DNA from: Shewanella surugensis
GTDB taxonomy: Bacteria; Pseudomonadota; Gammaproteobacteria; Enterobacterales; Shewanellaceae
DNA length: 47,027 bases
Assembly: GCF_023284005.1 (NCBI RefSeq)
Contig: NZ_JAKIKS010000032.1
Location: 1-47,027 of the forward strand
Direction of reading: 5' to 3'
In this document: in pieces, positions 1 through 8,547 of the stretch
Position numbering within the stretch: position 1 is the stretch's first letter
Layout of the letters: each line of letters starts with the position of its first letter
The notes under the pieces: model-generated
Told to the model about the DNA's origin: nothing
Database searches by the model: none
The model's input: only the letters and a program-made list of their open reading frames with translations
Position numbers and translations under genes: made by a program

Positions 1-81
1 TGCGGTGCGCCAAGTCAGCGAAATAAGCTAAAAAAGGCGAGTTGGGACGATGATTACAGGGCAAAAGTTTTCTTTGGTTAA
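1..81 (+). CDS. ISAs1-family (H-repeat type) transposase, C-terminal fragment
   Basis: Frame 1 reads CGAPSQRNKLKKASWDDDYR and then AKVFFG followed by TAA. The pattern K-K-A-x-W-D-D-D-Y-x-x-K-V matches the usual C-terminal tail of ISAs1/H-repeat-associated DDE transposases. Only this tail is present. The catalytic DDE residues would lie upstream, beyond the window edge, so nothing can be said about whether the element is active. Confidence 0.75.
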   Translation, partial: CGAPSQRNKLKKASWDDDYRAKVFFG

Positions 82-109
82 TTATCCGACAAAGTATGCT
101 CCCGCCCTG
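1..109 (+). mobile_element. 3' end of an ISAs1-family insertion sequence (left edge)
   Basis: The first 109 bases are an exact inverted copy of positions 46917-47025. They hold the last 26 codons and stop of a transposase (1-81), then 28 bases ending in CTCCCGCCCTG. Read inward, the element terminus begins CAGGGCGGGAG, the CAGGG start typical of ISAs1/H-repeat elements. The rest of the element lies outside the window. The neighbouring sequence from 110 on differs between the two ends, so the element boundary is well placed at 109. Two separate IS copies in opposite orientation, or assembly breaks at a repeated IS, explain this equally well. Confidence 0.8.
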
Positions 110-171
110 GCTAAAAAATAAACCTCCAACTCATTACGTCACTGTTTATTCGTTTATCAATGATAACACAT

Positions 172-1176
172 TCATTTATTAGGAAGAATACTTAGCATAT
201 TTTCATATGCTAGTTGACGTGCGATATCTTCTGGCAACATGTTCAATATATCTTCCCAGTTACCCAGTAATTTTTCCTGGCTACTAAAATGACCTAATAC
301 ATCGGAACCTAAAATAAATCGTTCAGGATAGTCAATAATCAAACTTAGCCACTTAGGATCGATTTGACCCGATGGTAACAGCATCAATTTTTTTAAGCTC
401 CAAGACATTAATATGAATAAATTGGAATACTGCGAAAACATCCTCCTTAATTCTTTGCGAACAAAAGTCATATCCTTCTGATGCAAGACCAAATTACTAT
501 CTACACCAGCATGAGCCCAAACTATCTTAGTTTGTGGATTTTCAGATACTGCAGCTTCAAATTCAGACAAATATAAAGGATTTTTTTCTCGCTCAGAAGT
601 AATATTCGAGTGTACAACAACAGGTAAATGATATTTTGCCGCTAATTGATATATCTTCATCATAGCAGGATGATTAGCTCTAGCCCCCTCCCCTAGAGTC
701 AAGAGGCTTAATTGACCATGACGGGTTAAGACCTCACCAATGCCTTGCCAAAATCCTGGACGATATTTAATTTCTCTTTCAAGTTGCACTGCAGCATTTA
801 AATCGGTTGGATTAAAAGCATTTAAAAATAGATGTAGCCTTTTCGCTTCCTTTTTAGGTAACCCTTCAATATCTCTCGCCACCAATTCATCACTCATACT
901 ATAATAATAAACTTCACTGTCATCCCCATACACAAACGAAGTTGCTTTAGGATTGGAGACACTATTTTTCTTCATCACAGGGATCCCCATCACAATAGCG
1001 TGATCCACCTTATTACGATCCATTGCTGTCATTAAGCTTTTTACACCTTGACCTTGTTGAAAATAATTCAACAGATGGACTTCAGCATCATTATATAAAC
1101 CTTCGTAAGCCAACACTTGGAAAGGCATAACTATACAAATAAAGTAAAATACTAATTTTATTAATGCGTTATTCAT
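172..1176 (-). CDS. exported amidohydrolase-superfamily (Amidohydro_2-like) TIM-barrel protein
   Basis: This 334-residue protein begins with a clear signal peptide (hydrophobic residues about 5-22, ending FQVLA), so it should be periplasmic or secreted. The mature part looks like a metal-dependent TIM-barrel hydrolase of the Amidohydro_2 group. Visible family-like segments are DAEVHLLNY near the N-terminus, VVVHSN in the middle, IVWAHAG, and LGSDVLGH near the C-terminus, which fit the expected His/His/Asp strand-end ligands. The first segment has only one clear His (AEVHL), where many members have HxH, so the metal site may be unusual. The substrate is unknown. An ATG with GGTGGGG four bases upstream sets the start. 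It is transcribed away from a second exported hydrolase gene. Confidence 0.7.
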   Translation of the reverse strand: MNNALIKLVFYFICIVMPFQVLAYEGLYNDAEVHLLNYFQQGQGVKSLMTAMDRNKVDHAIVMGIPVMKKNSVSNPKATSFVYGDDSEVYYYSMSDELVARDIEGLPKKEAKRLHLFLNAFNPTDLNAAVQLEREIKYRPGFWQGIGEVLTRHGQLSLLTLGEGARANHPAMMKIYQLAAKYHLPVVVHSNITSEREKNPLYLSEFEAAVSENPQTKIVWAHAGVDSNLVLHQKDMTFVRKELRRMFSQYSNLFILMSWSLKKLMLLPSGQIDPKWLSLIIDYPERFILGSDVLGHFSSQEKLLGNWEDILNMLPEDIARQLAYENMLSILPNK

Positions 1177-1405
1177 TTACCCCACCATAAACAAACATTT
1201 ATTATTCATCCTCCCCTCAAAATTTATTTATCGAGACTAACGAAAGCTTGCTGAATGCACACTGGTCACTCGATAAAGAAGCACCCAATTTCATAAAAAT
1301 CACCTTCAACACTCGTTATACTTAACCTGGTGGAAAGGTCATGCATTTTATTCATTAACAATAAATCACTATTTTTATCAGTATTAACTGAAACGAGGTT
1401 TAATT
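1177..1405. promoter_or_regulatory. divergent intergenic region between two exported hydrolase genes
   Basis: This 229-bp AT-rich spacer lies between the divergently transcribed amidohydrolase and M20 genes and must hold the promoters of both. I could not pick out a convincing operator or -35/-10 pair. The only clear signal is the GAGG ribosome-binding site (about 1395-1398) for the rightward gene. Confidence 0.5.
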
Positions 1406-2680
1406 ATGTTACAAAAAACGCTACATTATTATTGTTTCATACTCTTAATATTAATCTCTCCAGCATCCGCTCAAACAATAGCTAAAGGTGAGCTGCAAGC
1501 TTCGATTAACAATGCCTTACCCCAACTCGAAAAAATATACCTAAACTTTCATCAAAATCCAGAATTATCGTTACAGGAGAAAGCATCTTCAACCATTATT
1601 GCAAAAGAATTATCTCAGTTAGGGTTTAACGTCACTGAAAACATTGGGGGTTATGGAGTCGTCGGCTTATATAAGAATGGAGTAGGACCCACCATCATGA
1701 TCCGCGCAGATATGGATGCTTTACCCATAACAGAGCAAACCAATAAGCCCTATGCTTCAACCAAAACCACCCTAGATAGAAACAATAATCGTGTCGGCAT
1801 CATGCATGCCTGTGGTCATGATATCCACATGACAGTATTACTCGGCACTGCAGAAGAGCTAGGGACTGGAGCCAATGCTATGTTGAAAGAGGGACTCTTT
1901 AAGCGGTTTGCTTTACCCGATGAAATATTAGCATTGCACTCCAGCGCGGACCTAGCTGCAGGTACTGTCGGCATCATCTCAGGTCCTGCAATGGCCAGTG
2001 TTGACTCTATTGATATAACAGTTAAAGGCATAGGTGGGCATGGAGCTTACCCCCAAATGACCAAAGATCCCATTGTGCTTGCTTCTCGGATAGTACTGGC
2101 TCTTCAAACAATTGCGAGCCGAGAAATTTCACCACTCGAGCCCAATGTCATGACGGTGGGGGCCATTAACGGTGGTACAAAATACAATATCATTCCCGAT
2201 GAAGTAAAATTGCAATTAACCTTGCGCTCTTATAATCCCGACGTTAAAAAGCAGCAAATATTGGCTTTAAAGCGATTAGTTAAAGGCATCGCTATCAGTG
2301 CAGGCTTACCTGAAAACCTCATGCCCCAAGTCAAGATTAACGCCACTGAAACATCAGTGCCCCCAGTCTATAATGACCCCACACTAAGCGCTAAAGTGAC
2401 CAAAGCCTTAGTTGCCCAATTAGGTCAAAGTCATGTCATAGTCGTTCCACCTGTTATGGCCGGTGAGGATTTCGGCTTATATGGGTTAACGCAAGAAAAG
2501 CGCCCAATGACCCTTTTTTGGTTAGGAGCTGTTAATCCCAAAATATATGCACAAAGTAAAAAAAGCGAGAGTACCTTACCTTCACTGCACTCGAGTGTAT
2601 TCGCCCCAGACTACCCCTTGACCATCGATACTGGGGTTCAAGCGATGACGGCTGTCAGCATGAGTTTATTCAATCAATAA
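1406..2680 (+). CDS. exported M20-family amidohydrolase (hippurate/IAA-amino-acid hydrolase type) with an internal gap
   Basis: The product is 424 residues with a signal peptide (cleavage near SAQ-T, residue 23), so it is periplasmic. It belongs to the M20 N-acyl-amino-acid amidohydrolases. Family landmarks are the strand with RADMDALPI, the metal motif ACGHD (Cys136, His138), the catalytic Glu pair E150-E151, His178 (LALHSS), the dimerisation-domain segment GIGGHGAYPQ and a late His in LHSSV. Between ACGHD and the Glu pair only about 12 residues remain, where relatives have about 33. The text runs straight from LLGTA into EELGTGA, as if about 20 residues including a core strand were cut out in frame. 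All metal ligands remain, so activity is uncertain rather than excluded. A GAGG site precedes the ATG. Confidence 0.85.
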   Translation: MLQKTLHYYCFILLILISPASAQTIAKGELQASINNALPQLEKIYLNFHQNPELSLQEKASSTIIAKELSQLGFNVTENIGGYGVVGLYKNGVGPTIMIRADMDALPITEQTNKPYASTKTTLDRNNNRVGIMHACGHDIHMTVLLGTAEELGTGANAMLKEGLFKRFALPDEILALHSSADLAAGTVGIISGPAMASVDSIDITVKGIGGHGAYPQMTKDPIVLASRIVLALQTIASREISPLEPNVMTVGAINGGTKYNIIPDEVKLQLTLRSYNPDVKKQQILALKRLVKGIAISAGLPENLMPQVKINATETSVPPVYNDPTLSAKVTKALVAQLGQSHVIVVPPVMAGEDFGLYGLTQEKRPMTLFWLGAVNPKIYAQSKKSESTLPSLHSSVFAPDYPLTIDTGVQAMTAVSMSLFNQ

Positions 2681-2758
2681 TATTTGTTGAAAAAATTTGT
2701 CCACTGAAAATCAATATTCAGTGGACAAAATAATGGGGTATTCGATGAAAAAAGGGGT

Positions 2759-3730
2759 CTAATGAGCAGCGCCGAAACATTGTTGTTGCCAACAATTTTT
2801 AATCGTGACTCCCTGCTTGAGTAATACATTTTGAATATTTTTATTTCCCACCAAATGCCCCACCCCAACGACCACAAAAAGATTATCAATGTCTTTATTG
2901 TTTAATAACTGCTTAATGCCAAGTGCCATCGTTTGATTGCGCTGCCAAAGTAATCGATTAACCAGTATTGAATTATTTTCACTCAACGGAAGATCACTGG
3001 ACTCTGAGTCAAGGTCATCAATAGATCTTTTTGTTGTAACCCTCTCATTTTTATTCACAGACAGCTCAATAAGCTGGCCTTCAATTAATTCAATCAAAAG
3101 TGCCGTATTTCCCTGTCGCCAAGCATCAACCAATAACAGCATTTCTTCATCGCTGGTATTAATCGATTCTTGCAGCATCTGCCATTGAATGTTTGGAGAA
3201 AAAGAAGCAAGCAAACCCAGTTGTTCCTCTGTGGACTCCAATTCATACAAGGGTCTATTGCCATTTTTCTCCATTAAGGTCATATCCACGCCAAACTGAG
3301 CTGATAAACCCATCAAGGAAAAGCGCGCTAAACTGATCTGCATTGCCTGTACCCAAGGAGAAAACGTGGCTATTTGATGACAAAAATCCTGCTTATCTTC
3401 ACAATATTTCACTAATAACGCTTGAGTTTCTTTATCGCTTGGATATTGTTGTCGCCCGTACTTTTTCATCAACTGAGGAATACGGTGATTATCGGGTTTC
3501 GCCTCAACCACTAATCCCGATGCTTGAGAAAAAGCCTCTTCTACGACCGCAGGCAAAGGATAAAAATCCGCTTTACCAATATGAATAGAGCCAAAAAGAT
3601 AAGCCGTTTTACCGTTAAAACTCACTTGATACAGTAAAGGCCTATCATCGCCTTTCGCAATGCTCGATAAGCTAATAACACTCAATATGACTAAACACAC
3701 TAATCGATACACTTGGCCTACCGCCATCAT
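2759..3730 (-). CDS. TraB/GumN family protein
   Basis: The start was moved inward from the longest frame, to the ATGATG at 3730, because AAGGA sits about 7 bases upstream and a signal-like hydrophobic stretch follows (residues about 8-24). The extra upstream codons overlap the neighbouring gene and look non-coding. The resulting 323 residues fit the TraB/GumN family. Conserved marks are GSIHIG (about 47-52), the EAKP glutamate (about 76) and the C-terminal GVGHLVG. The family is predicted to be Tiki/EreA-like metal-dependent hydrolases, but the function of bacterial GumN-type members is mostly unknown. The signal suggests a periplasmic or membrane-anchored protein. It is divergent from the small gene at 3882. 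Confidence 0.8.
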   Translation of the reverse strand: MMAVGQVYRLVCLVILSVISLSSIAKGDDRPLLYQVSFNGKTAYLFGSIHIGKADFYPLPAVVEEAFSQASGLVVEAKPDNHRIPQLMKKYGRQQYPSDKETQALLVKYCEDKQDFCHQIATFSPWVQAMQISLARFSLMGLSAQFGVDMTLMEKNGNRPLYELESTEEQLGLLASFSPNIQWQMLQESINTSDEEMLLLVDAWRQGNTALLIELIEGQLIELSVNKNERVTTKRSIDDLDSESSDLPLSENNSILVNRLLWQRNQTMALGIKQLLNNKDIDNLFVVVGVGHLVGNKNIQNVLLKQGVTIKNCWQQQCFGAAH

Positions 3731-3881
3731 TATTCTATCCTTATATTCAAACAACTCACATTGCCTCTTATTCAATATACGATTCAAAGCAAAATAAAAT
3801 TTGATCCAATTTAAAACCTTAGCTTGTTGGTATCGCAATGGCACCTTATAATTCTGGCAAATATCGTTACCAGAGGCTGTT

Positions 3882-4193
3882 ATGCCACATACCAAGGTGC
3901 AAGCGCAACTGCAAACCAATCTACAGACGGCTTATCGTCAAGCATTAGATGCAGACAAAAAATTAGATGAATTAAAAAAGTCGGGACATGTTAAATTCAC
4001 AGCTATCTTTGGAAAAGAAGAAAATTTCACCACCCAGAGCAACCGGTTTAAGCCTTATGTTCAAGAGCTAGCAACCGAAATCACAGCACTCCCAACAGAA
4101 GATGAAACCTTCGCCCAAGCATTAAGTCAATTACTGCCTAAACTCGCCTTATTGTTGCAAACTCTTGAAGCATTCAAGAAAAGCGCAAAGTAA
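3882..4193 (+). CDS. small helical protein of unknown function (distantly PriC-like)
   Basis: This 103-residue protein is predicted to be almost entirely alpha-helical, with no signal peptide or membrane segment. AGAGG lies 5 bases before the ATG. It is divergent from the TraB/GumN gene across about 150 bp and ends at a hairpin shared with the convergent DUF3016 gene. The stretch SNRFKPYVQELATEIT loosely resembles the N-terminal part of primosomal protein PriC (phenylalanine/arginine-rich helix, then leucine-rich helices), but the protein is much shorter and I would not transfer the function. Confidence 0.6.
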   Translation: MPHTKVQAQLQTNLQTAYRQALDADKKLDELKKSGHVKFTAIFGKEENFTTQSNRFKPYVQELATEITALPTEDETFAQALSQLLPKLALLLQTLEAFKKSAK

Positions 4194-4207
4194 AGCCATT
4201 GATGAAA

Positions 4208-4243
4208 TAAGTGAGACCTGAATAAAACATCATTTAGGTCTCA
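4208..4243. terminator. bidirectional hairpin between convergent genes
   Basis: TGAGACCT (4212-4219) pairs with AGGTCTCA (4236-4243). The pairing extends inward by about four base pairs (GAAT with ATTT, one G-T wobble) around an eight-base loop. The hairpin sits exactly between the convergent genes ending at 4193 and 4258. The flanking T tracts are weak, so efficiency is unclear. Confidence 0.55.
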
Positions 4244-4257
4244 TCATTATTATTCCC

Positions 4258-4791
4258 TTAGGGTAAATGAGGTTCCACCTTAGTGACCAACCAAGATTTT
4301 AATAATGCATTCTCATAACTTAAAGACTTCTCATTAGGCTTTTTAAGTCCATTCATAAAATTTAAATCGGTGAGTTTTTCATCCCCTACCATCATGACCT
4401 TATCCCCCTCCAGCACACTATAACTAAACGTGATCCGTGGCGGATAAACAGGCTTTACCACTCTAATATCATTAGGCGTTGCTCCAAATGTCGACTGAAC
4501 ATCGCCAGCCAAATCGAGATCGGTCACAATAAGCTCTAACGTTAATCCAGGTTTTAACGTTTGCTGTGCCACTTTCGCTAAATTATCCGTTAAGGCTTTA
4601 AAAACGCGGATTTCATAAGCTCCCTGTTTGCCGCCAACAGCCTTAACATCAGTATAATCTTCTGGGTTATCCCATTCTATCGTTACCATACCTGATTTTG
4701 TGACTTGATCAGGTCCAACACCATCAATCGCCCACGTTAAAAACGAAGTGAACGTTAACAGTACTATGTATACTAAATCCTTATATTTCAT
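4258..4791 (-). CDS. DUF3016 family exported protein
   Basis: The 177-residue product starts at an internal ATG (MKYKDLVY...), because AAAGG lies 7 bases before it and a signal peptide follows (residues about 4-21, cleavage after TWA). The upstream in-frame codons have no ribosome-binding site. The mature part, with VTIEWDNPEDYTDVKA, LELIVTDLDLAGD and a late SYSVLEGDK segment, matches my memory of the DUF3016 family, found mainly in Shewanella, Vibrio and relatives as periplasmic proteins of about 170 residues. The function is unknown. It is followed within 80 bp upstream by another gene on the same strand and may share its transcript. Confidence 0.75.
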   Translation of the reverse strand: MKYKDLVYIVLLTFTSFLTWAIDGVGPDQVTKSGMVTIEWDNPEDYTDVKAVGGKQGAYEIRVFKALTDNLAKVAQQTLKPGLTLELIVTDLDLAGDVQSTFGATPNDIRVVKPVYPPRITFSYSVLEGDKVMMVGDEKLTDLNFMNGLKKPNEKSLSYENALLKSWLVTKVEPHLP

Positions 4792-4868
4792 AAGATAACC
4801 TTTACTCTTTAATTGGCATTCATGTTTAGAAGCAAAAAGCACTAATACATTCCATAATTAACGCGATG

Positions 4869-5378
4869 CTAAAAAGGAAAAGCAGCACTCAATTGAGGGT
4901 AATTAGATTTTAAGTGTTTCTTTTTATGTGAAAATTTCTTTCCATCGGGCTGACCTAATCCTGAGGGAACAAAGGGTAACTCATCATCATTACGCGCTTC
5001 ATAAAGTTGGCCTGCCATCAAGTCATACTCATCTAAAAACGGATAAGCATAGCCATCCTTCATAGGCCATTGCATTAACTGCCCCAGATCATCGGCATTA
5101 TCCAGCACTTTTTCGTACCATTCCTCGCCTAACGATATAAGAAAGCACCTAAACTCTGAAAAAGCATATTCAGAATCACAACCGGTAATAATGTAAGCAG
5201 CCCCCCAAATAGTCCAAGTATAACTTCGGCGTATTTGTTGCCCAAAAATCTTATCAAATGCTTTTAATTCAGAGTCTGATAATAAGGATAGCTTTTTTTT
5301 AAACTCATCAGCTAAATCATCTTGTGCTTGGTTGGCGGTTGATCTTGTCACTAGTGCCCAAAAGTCAGCTTCTATCAT
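4869..5378 (-). CDS. DUF4240 family cytoplasmic protein
   Basis: This 169-residue soluble protein begins with the typical DUF4240 opening (start MIEADFWALV, then a helix ending in FDKIFGQ, then the W-x-x-W-G-A-AYII segment and FRCFLISLG). Members of this family often sit near toxin or immunity genes, but no such partner is visible here. There is no signal peptide. The ribosome-binding site is weak (GAGATCACC before the ATG). It lies upstream of the DUF3016 gene on the same strand, with a gap of about 77 bp, so co-transcription is possible. The function is unknown. Confidence 0.65.
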   Translation of the reverse strand: MIEADFWALVTRSTANQAQDDLADEFKKKLSLLSDSELKAFDKIFGQQIRRSYTWTIWGAAYIITGCDSEYAFSEFRCFLISLGEEWYEKVLDNADDLGQLMQWPMKDGYAYPFLDEYDLMAGQLYEARNDDELPFVPSGLGQPDGKKFSHKKKHLKSNYPQLSAAFPF

Positions 5379-5549
5379 GGTGATCTCTATAATATGAATA
5401 CCTCACTATTTTATCCAACTCTCTGCACTATGCGCAAAACAAATCGCATAAACAGCCTTTATTTAACGTAAAAGTAGATCTTAACACCGCAATTTCTTAC
5501 ACTGTAACGCGAATCGTTCAATCACTTTTTATAACATAAAAATTATCTA

Positions 5550-5942
5550 ATGAATGTCACTTTAAAAAAACCACCGTTCCTCTTAATGCTACTCTTCATC
5601 CTCTATTTTTTAGTAGCTATTCTCTCTATTATAAGAAGCATTAACATACATGCTGTCGATCTGTTTACCTTAGGCGTCATTCCCGTTTTAGCGGGTTTAA
5701 TTTTACGAACGCCTTGGGCTAGCATTATTTTCAAATTGTATCTTGTCATTCAAACACTCGGTTTTGCCGCTTTTGGCATTACAGCCTTGATTGCTTATCA
5801 ATTAACACCTGAAGATGTTAAAGTCGTTTTGAATAATCACACCATCCCGATGCAATACTTGATCCCCACCGTTTGTATGACATTAATTTTTCAATATTGG
5901 GTCGCTTTATCTCGTAAAACCAGAGAGTACTTAACGCACTAG
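5550..5942 (+). CDS. four-helix integral membrane protein, function unknown
   Basis: The 130-residue product has four hydrophobic segments (about residues 9-28, 36-53, 60-83 and 100-118) and short loops, so it should sit in the inner membrane. No family motif is recognisable. The ATG has no clear Shine-Dalgarno sequence. The codon use looks native and the frame is clean, which supports a real gene. It is divergent from the DUF4240 gene, with about 170 bp between them. Confidence 0.55.
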   Translation: MNVTLKKPPFLLMLLFILYFLVAILSIIRSINIHAVDLFTLGVIPVLAGLILRTPWASIIFKLYLVIQTLGFAAFGITALIAYQLTPEDVKVVLNNHTIPMQYLIPTVCMTLIFQYWVALSRKTREYLTH

Positions 5943-6380
5943 CCATAAAGATAACAAAATAGAAATAACAAAAAATGGCAAGATATCCAATTTATACTCT
6001 TTCCGCCGAGTGTAGCAAAGAGCCGTTAGATGTTTAGCGCCAATCAGGTGTTGAGGCTTAGCCTTGGCACAATTTATCCGCCTTTAAAGCCAGCTCCTCT
6101 CCCTATTCCGATCATCATGGTATCATCTCAAGAAAATGATGCTAACTTAAGCAATGTACAACACGCGGGGATCGATGCCTTATGCGATAAACCCTTTGAA
6201 CCTAGGCTTGTTAAGAATATTCTTTATCAATTATTGTAAAAAAATTAGCAAAATGTCTATTTAACGCCTATTTTTAACTTTTATCGTGAATTCATCGAGC
6301 AAATCGCTTTTAATATGCCAACGCTTATGGCATGTTACATAGTGCAATTATTAAATCTACGGAAAGAAGAGACAATTCAA
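5943..6380. other. gene-poor stretch containing the regulator remnant and the HU promoter region
   Basis: No intact gene lies between the four-helix membrane protein and HU. The middle holds the receiver-domain remnant. The last 140 bp, with AT-rich hexamers and GAAAGAAGAGA before the ATG, must carry the HU promoter, but I cannot place -35 and -10 boxes with confidence. Confidence 0.5.
6030..6239 (+). pseudogene. truncated response-regulator receiver domain (C-terminal half only)
   Basis: From about 6108 the frame reads IPIIMVSSQENDANL, then AGIDALCDKPFEP and a final LVKNILYQLL. This is the second half of a CheY-like receiver domain: beta-4 with the Ser/Thr switch, and beta-5 with the invariant Lys of the K-P-F motif. 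The phospho-acceptor Asp and everything before it are missing. The first 26 codons do not look like a receiver domain, and there is no ribosome-binding site. I read it as the remnant of a deleted regulator gene rather than an active protein. Confidence 0.6.
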
Positions 6381-6656
6381 ATGAATAAAACTGAACTTGT
6401 TGCAAAAATGGCTGAATCAGCAGATCTAACTAAGGCTGAAGCCGCGCGTGCACTAAAATCTTTCGAAGAAACCGTCGCAGAAGCGATGAAAAGCGGTGAT
6501 AAAATTTCCATCGTTGGTTTTGGTTCTTTTGAAACTTCAAGCCGCGCTGCTCGTACGGGACGTAATCCGCAAACGGGTAAAGAAATTCAAATCCCAGCGG
6601 CAATCGTTCCTAAGTTTAAAGCAGGTAAAACACTGAAAGACAGCGTTAATAGCTAA
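6381..6656 (+). CDS. hup: DNA-binding protein HU
   Basis: This 91-residue protein begins MNKTELVAKMAESADLTKAE and carries the HU signature GFGSFETSSRAARTGRNPQT, with the beta-arm sequence TGRNPQTG and the intercalating-proline region. HU dimers bend DNA and organise the nucleoid. The start at 6381 is chosen over an upstream in-frame ATG because HU proteins start exactly at MNK and AAGAGA lies about 9 bases upstream. A strong intrinsic terminator follows, so it is a single-gene transcript. The sequence does not settle whether it is the alpha- or beta-type subunit. Confidence 0.95.
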   Translation: MNKTELVAKMAESADLTKAEAARALKSFEETVAEAMKSGDKISIVGFGSFETSSRAARTGRNPQTGKEIQIPAAIVPKFKAGKTLKDSVNS

Positions 6657-6675
6657 GTTGTCATTTTTCAAAATA

Positions 6676-6703
6676 AAAACCTCCAATTGATTGGAGGTTT
6701 TTT
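6676..6703 (+). terminator. intrinsic terminator after HU
   Basis: AAAACCTCCAA (6676-6686) pairs perfectly with TTGGAGGTTTT (6691-6701) around a four-base loop, followed by more T residues. It begins 20 bases after the HU stop codon. Confidence 0.9.
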
Positions 6704-6787
6704 ATTGCATCGGTTTTATTGCGTTTTAGTCACTATCTGAAAATGCTCATCAATCTCGTTACGCACCTTCAAATTGTGTTGTGTCGT

Positions 6788-8173
6788 TTATTTACTCACT
6801 TCAACCCCATCATCCAATTCAACAACGCCTTTATTATCAAAATATTCACGGGTCAGTTTAAACACCACAGGACTCAGTAAAGTTAAAGCGATTAAATTAG
6901 GCAGCGCCATCATCGCATTCAGCGTATCGGCTAATAACCACACAAATTCAAGCGAACTCACCGCACCTAGCGGTACCACCACAATCCATAAAATCCTAAA
7001 GGGCTTCACCGCTTTAATCCCAAATAAATACTGCACACATCGCTCACAATAAAAGCTCCAGCCAAGAATAGTCGTAAAAGCAAACACACTCAGTGCAATC
7101 GCCACCACATAATGACCTATCGGTAAAGCTGAAGCAAAAGCGAGCGAAGTCAAAGAAGCCCCCGTTTCACCCGACGTCCAAGCACCCGATACCACAATCG
7201 CCAAACCCGTAATAGTACAAACGATAAGCGTATCAATAAATGTGCCCAACATCGCTATTAAGCCTTGCTTCACTGGATTATTCGTTTTAGCTGCGCCATG
7301 AGCTATCGGTGCCGACCCCAGTCCCGCCTCATTAGAAAAGACCCCTCTTGCCACACCAAAACGAATAGCTGCCCATACTGCAGCCCCAGCAAATCCACCT
7401 TGTGCCGCTACAGGACTAAATGCGCTTTGTACTATCAAAGTAAAAGCCGCTGGAATTTGAGCAAAATTCATCACTAATACCGCCAGTCCCGCACCAATAT
7501 AAAAAATGGTCATTAAAGGAACCAACTTACCCGCAACCTCAGCAATACGCTTAATACCACCAATGAGTACTGCGCCCACTAAAAGCATTAATACAATTCC
7601 GGTTACCCAGCTAGGCACACCAAAATTGGTACTCAGTGCATCAGCCACCGAATTAGCTTGTACCGTATTACCAATCCCAAAGCCTGCAATAGAGCCAAAT
7701 AAAGCAAAAGCCGTACCTAACCATGCCCATTTTTTCCCTAGTCCATTTTTAATGTAATACATAGGACCGCCAACACTGTGGCCCTCGGCATCAATCTCAC
7801 GGTATTTAACCGCTAACACCGCTTCAGCAAACTTAGTTGCCATACCAACCAATGCGGTACACCACATCCAAAATAGTGCCCCAGGACCGCCAATAAAGAT
7901 AGCCGTAGCCACCCCTGCAATATTGCCTGTTCCTATGGTTGCAGATAAGGATGTCATCAAGGCATTAAAAGGGCTAATCTCACCTTTAATATTGTTATCT
8001 TTACTTAAAGAACGCCCCGCCCATAATAATTTAAAGCCCGCTCCCAGCTTTAAAATAGGCATTAACCTTAGCCCCAAAGATAAAAATAATCCCACACCTA
8101 AAATCATAATCAGCATGGGCACTCCCCACACAACACCATTAATCGCACTAATAATTTCGCTCAGCCTGTCCAT
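6788..8173 (-). CDS. AGCS-family sodium:alanine/glycine symporter
   Basis: This 461-residue integral membrane protein has about 11 hydrophobic segments. It belongs to the AGCS (alanine or glycine:cation symporter, DagA/AlsT) family, which imports small neutral amino acids with Na+. Family marks are the segment ATIGTGNIAG (78-87), the following GGPGALFWMW, the loop GGPMYYIKNGLG, and FSNEAGLGSAPIAH in the second half. The length is normal for the family. AGAGGG lies 5-6 bases before the ATG. It is transcribed towards HU and ends about 85 bp after the HU terminator. The exact substrate cannot be read from sequence. Confidence 0.9.
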   Translation of the reverse strand: MDRLSEIISAINGVVWGVPMLIMILGVGLFLSLGLRLMPILKLGAGFKLLWAGRSLSKDNNIKGEISPFNALMTSLSATIGTGNIAGVATAIFIGGPGALFWMWCTALVGMATKFAEAVLAVKYREIDAEGHSVGGPMYYIKNGLGKKWAWLGTAFALFGSIAGFGIGNTVQANSVADALSTNFGVPSWVTGIVLMLLVGAVLIGGIKRIAEVAGKLVPLMTIFYIGAGLAVLVMNFAQIPAAFTLIVQSAFSPVAAQGGFAGAAVWAAIRFGVARGVFSNEAGLGSAPIAHGAAKTNNPVKQGLIAMLGTFIDTLIVCTITGLAIVVSGAWTSGETGASLTSLAFASALPIGHYVVAIALSVFAFTTILGWSFYCERCVQYLFGIKAVKPFRILWIVVVPLGAVSSLEFVWLLADTLNAMMALPNLIALTLLSPVVFKLTREYFDNKGVVELDDGVEVSK

Positions 8174-8547
8174 TACACCCTCTCAATTTGTTGTAATAGC
8201 CAAACGATCCGCTTCGATTCATTCATTGATATGACTAAGTCAAATCGTAACAACCTAAAGTCAAAGACATTAAGGGAGAAACTCTTTGCATGAAGAGACT
8301 CAAATGATTTGAACAGGTATGCTCAGCCCATTTGGGAATACATAACAAGGGAATAACCGATTCATTAGACAGTTTGGATATTCATTTTTATTATTTTTAC
8401 CAAAGACACGGAAACTAGCAGATTCAATCTCTTTGGGCGTTCGTGCGACTTCAGTCGCCTCTTATCCCTACAGATTACATGGAATGAAACAAAATTGAAA
8501 AATAAAGCACGCTACTGGGTGGTTTAGATAGGGTTTTTTAACTTAAC
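8174..8547. other. intergenic region between the symporter and arsJ, with a small hairpin motif
   Basis: These 374 bp hold no supported gene. They include the symporter promoter region and the 3' flank of arsJ. At 8445-8458 GCGACT-TC-AGTCGC forms a short perfect hairpin that looks like a fragment of a dispersed palindromic repeat. No clear terminator for arsJ was found. Confidence 0.45.

Noticed and set aside
3731..3919. N-terminal extension of the TraB/GumN gene
   Set aside because: The extra 63 codons overlap the divergent gene at 3882, lack a ribosome-binding site and precede the signal-like start.
8445..8458. Small GCGACT/AGTCGC hairpin as a terminator of arsJ
   Set aside because: The stem is only six base pairs with no T tract; it looks more like a fragment of a dispersed palindrome.
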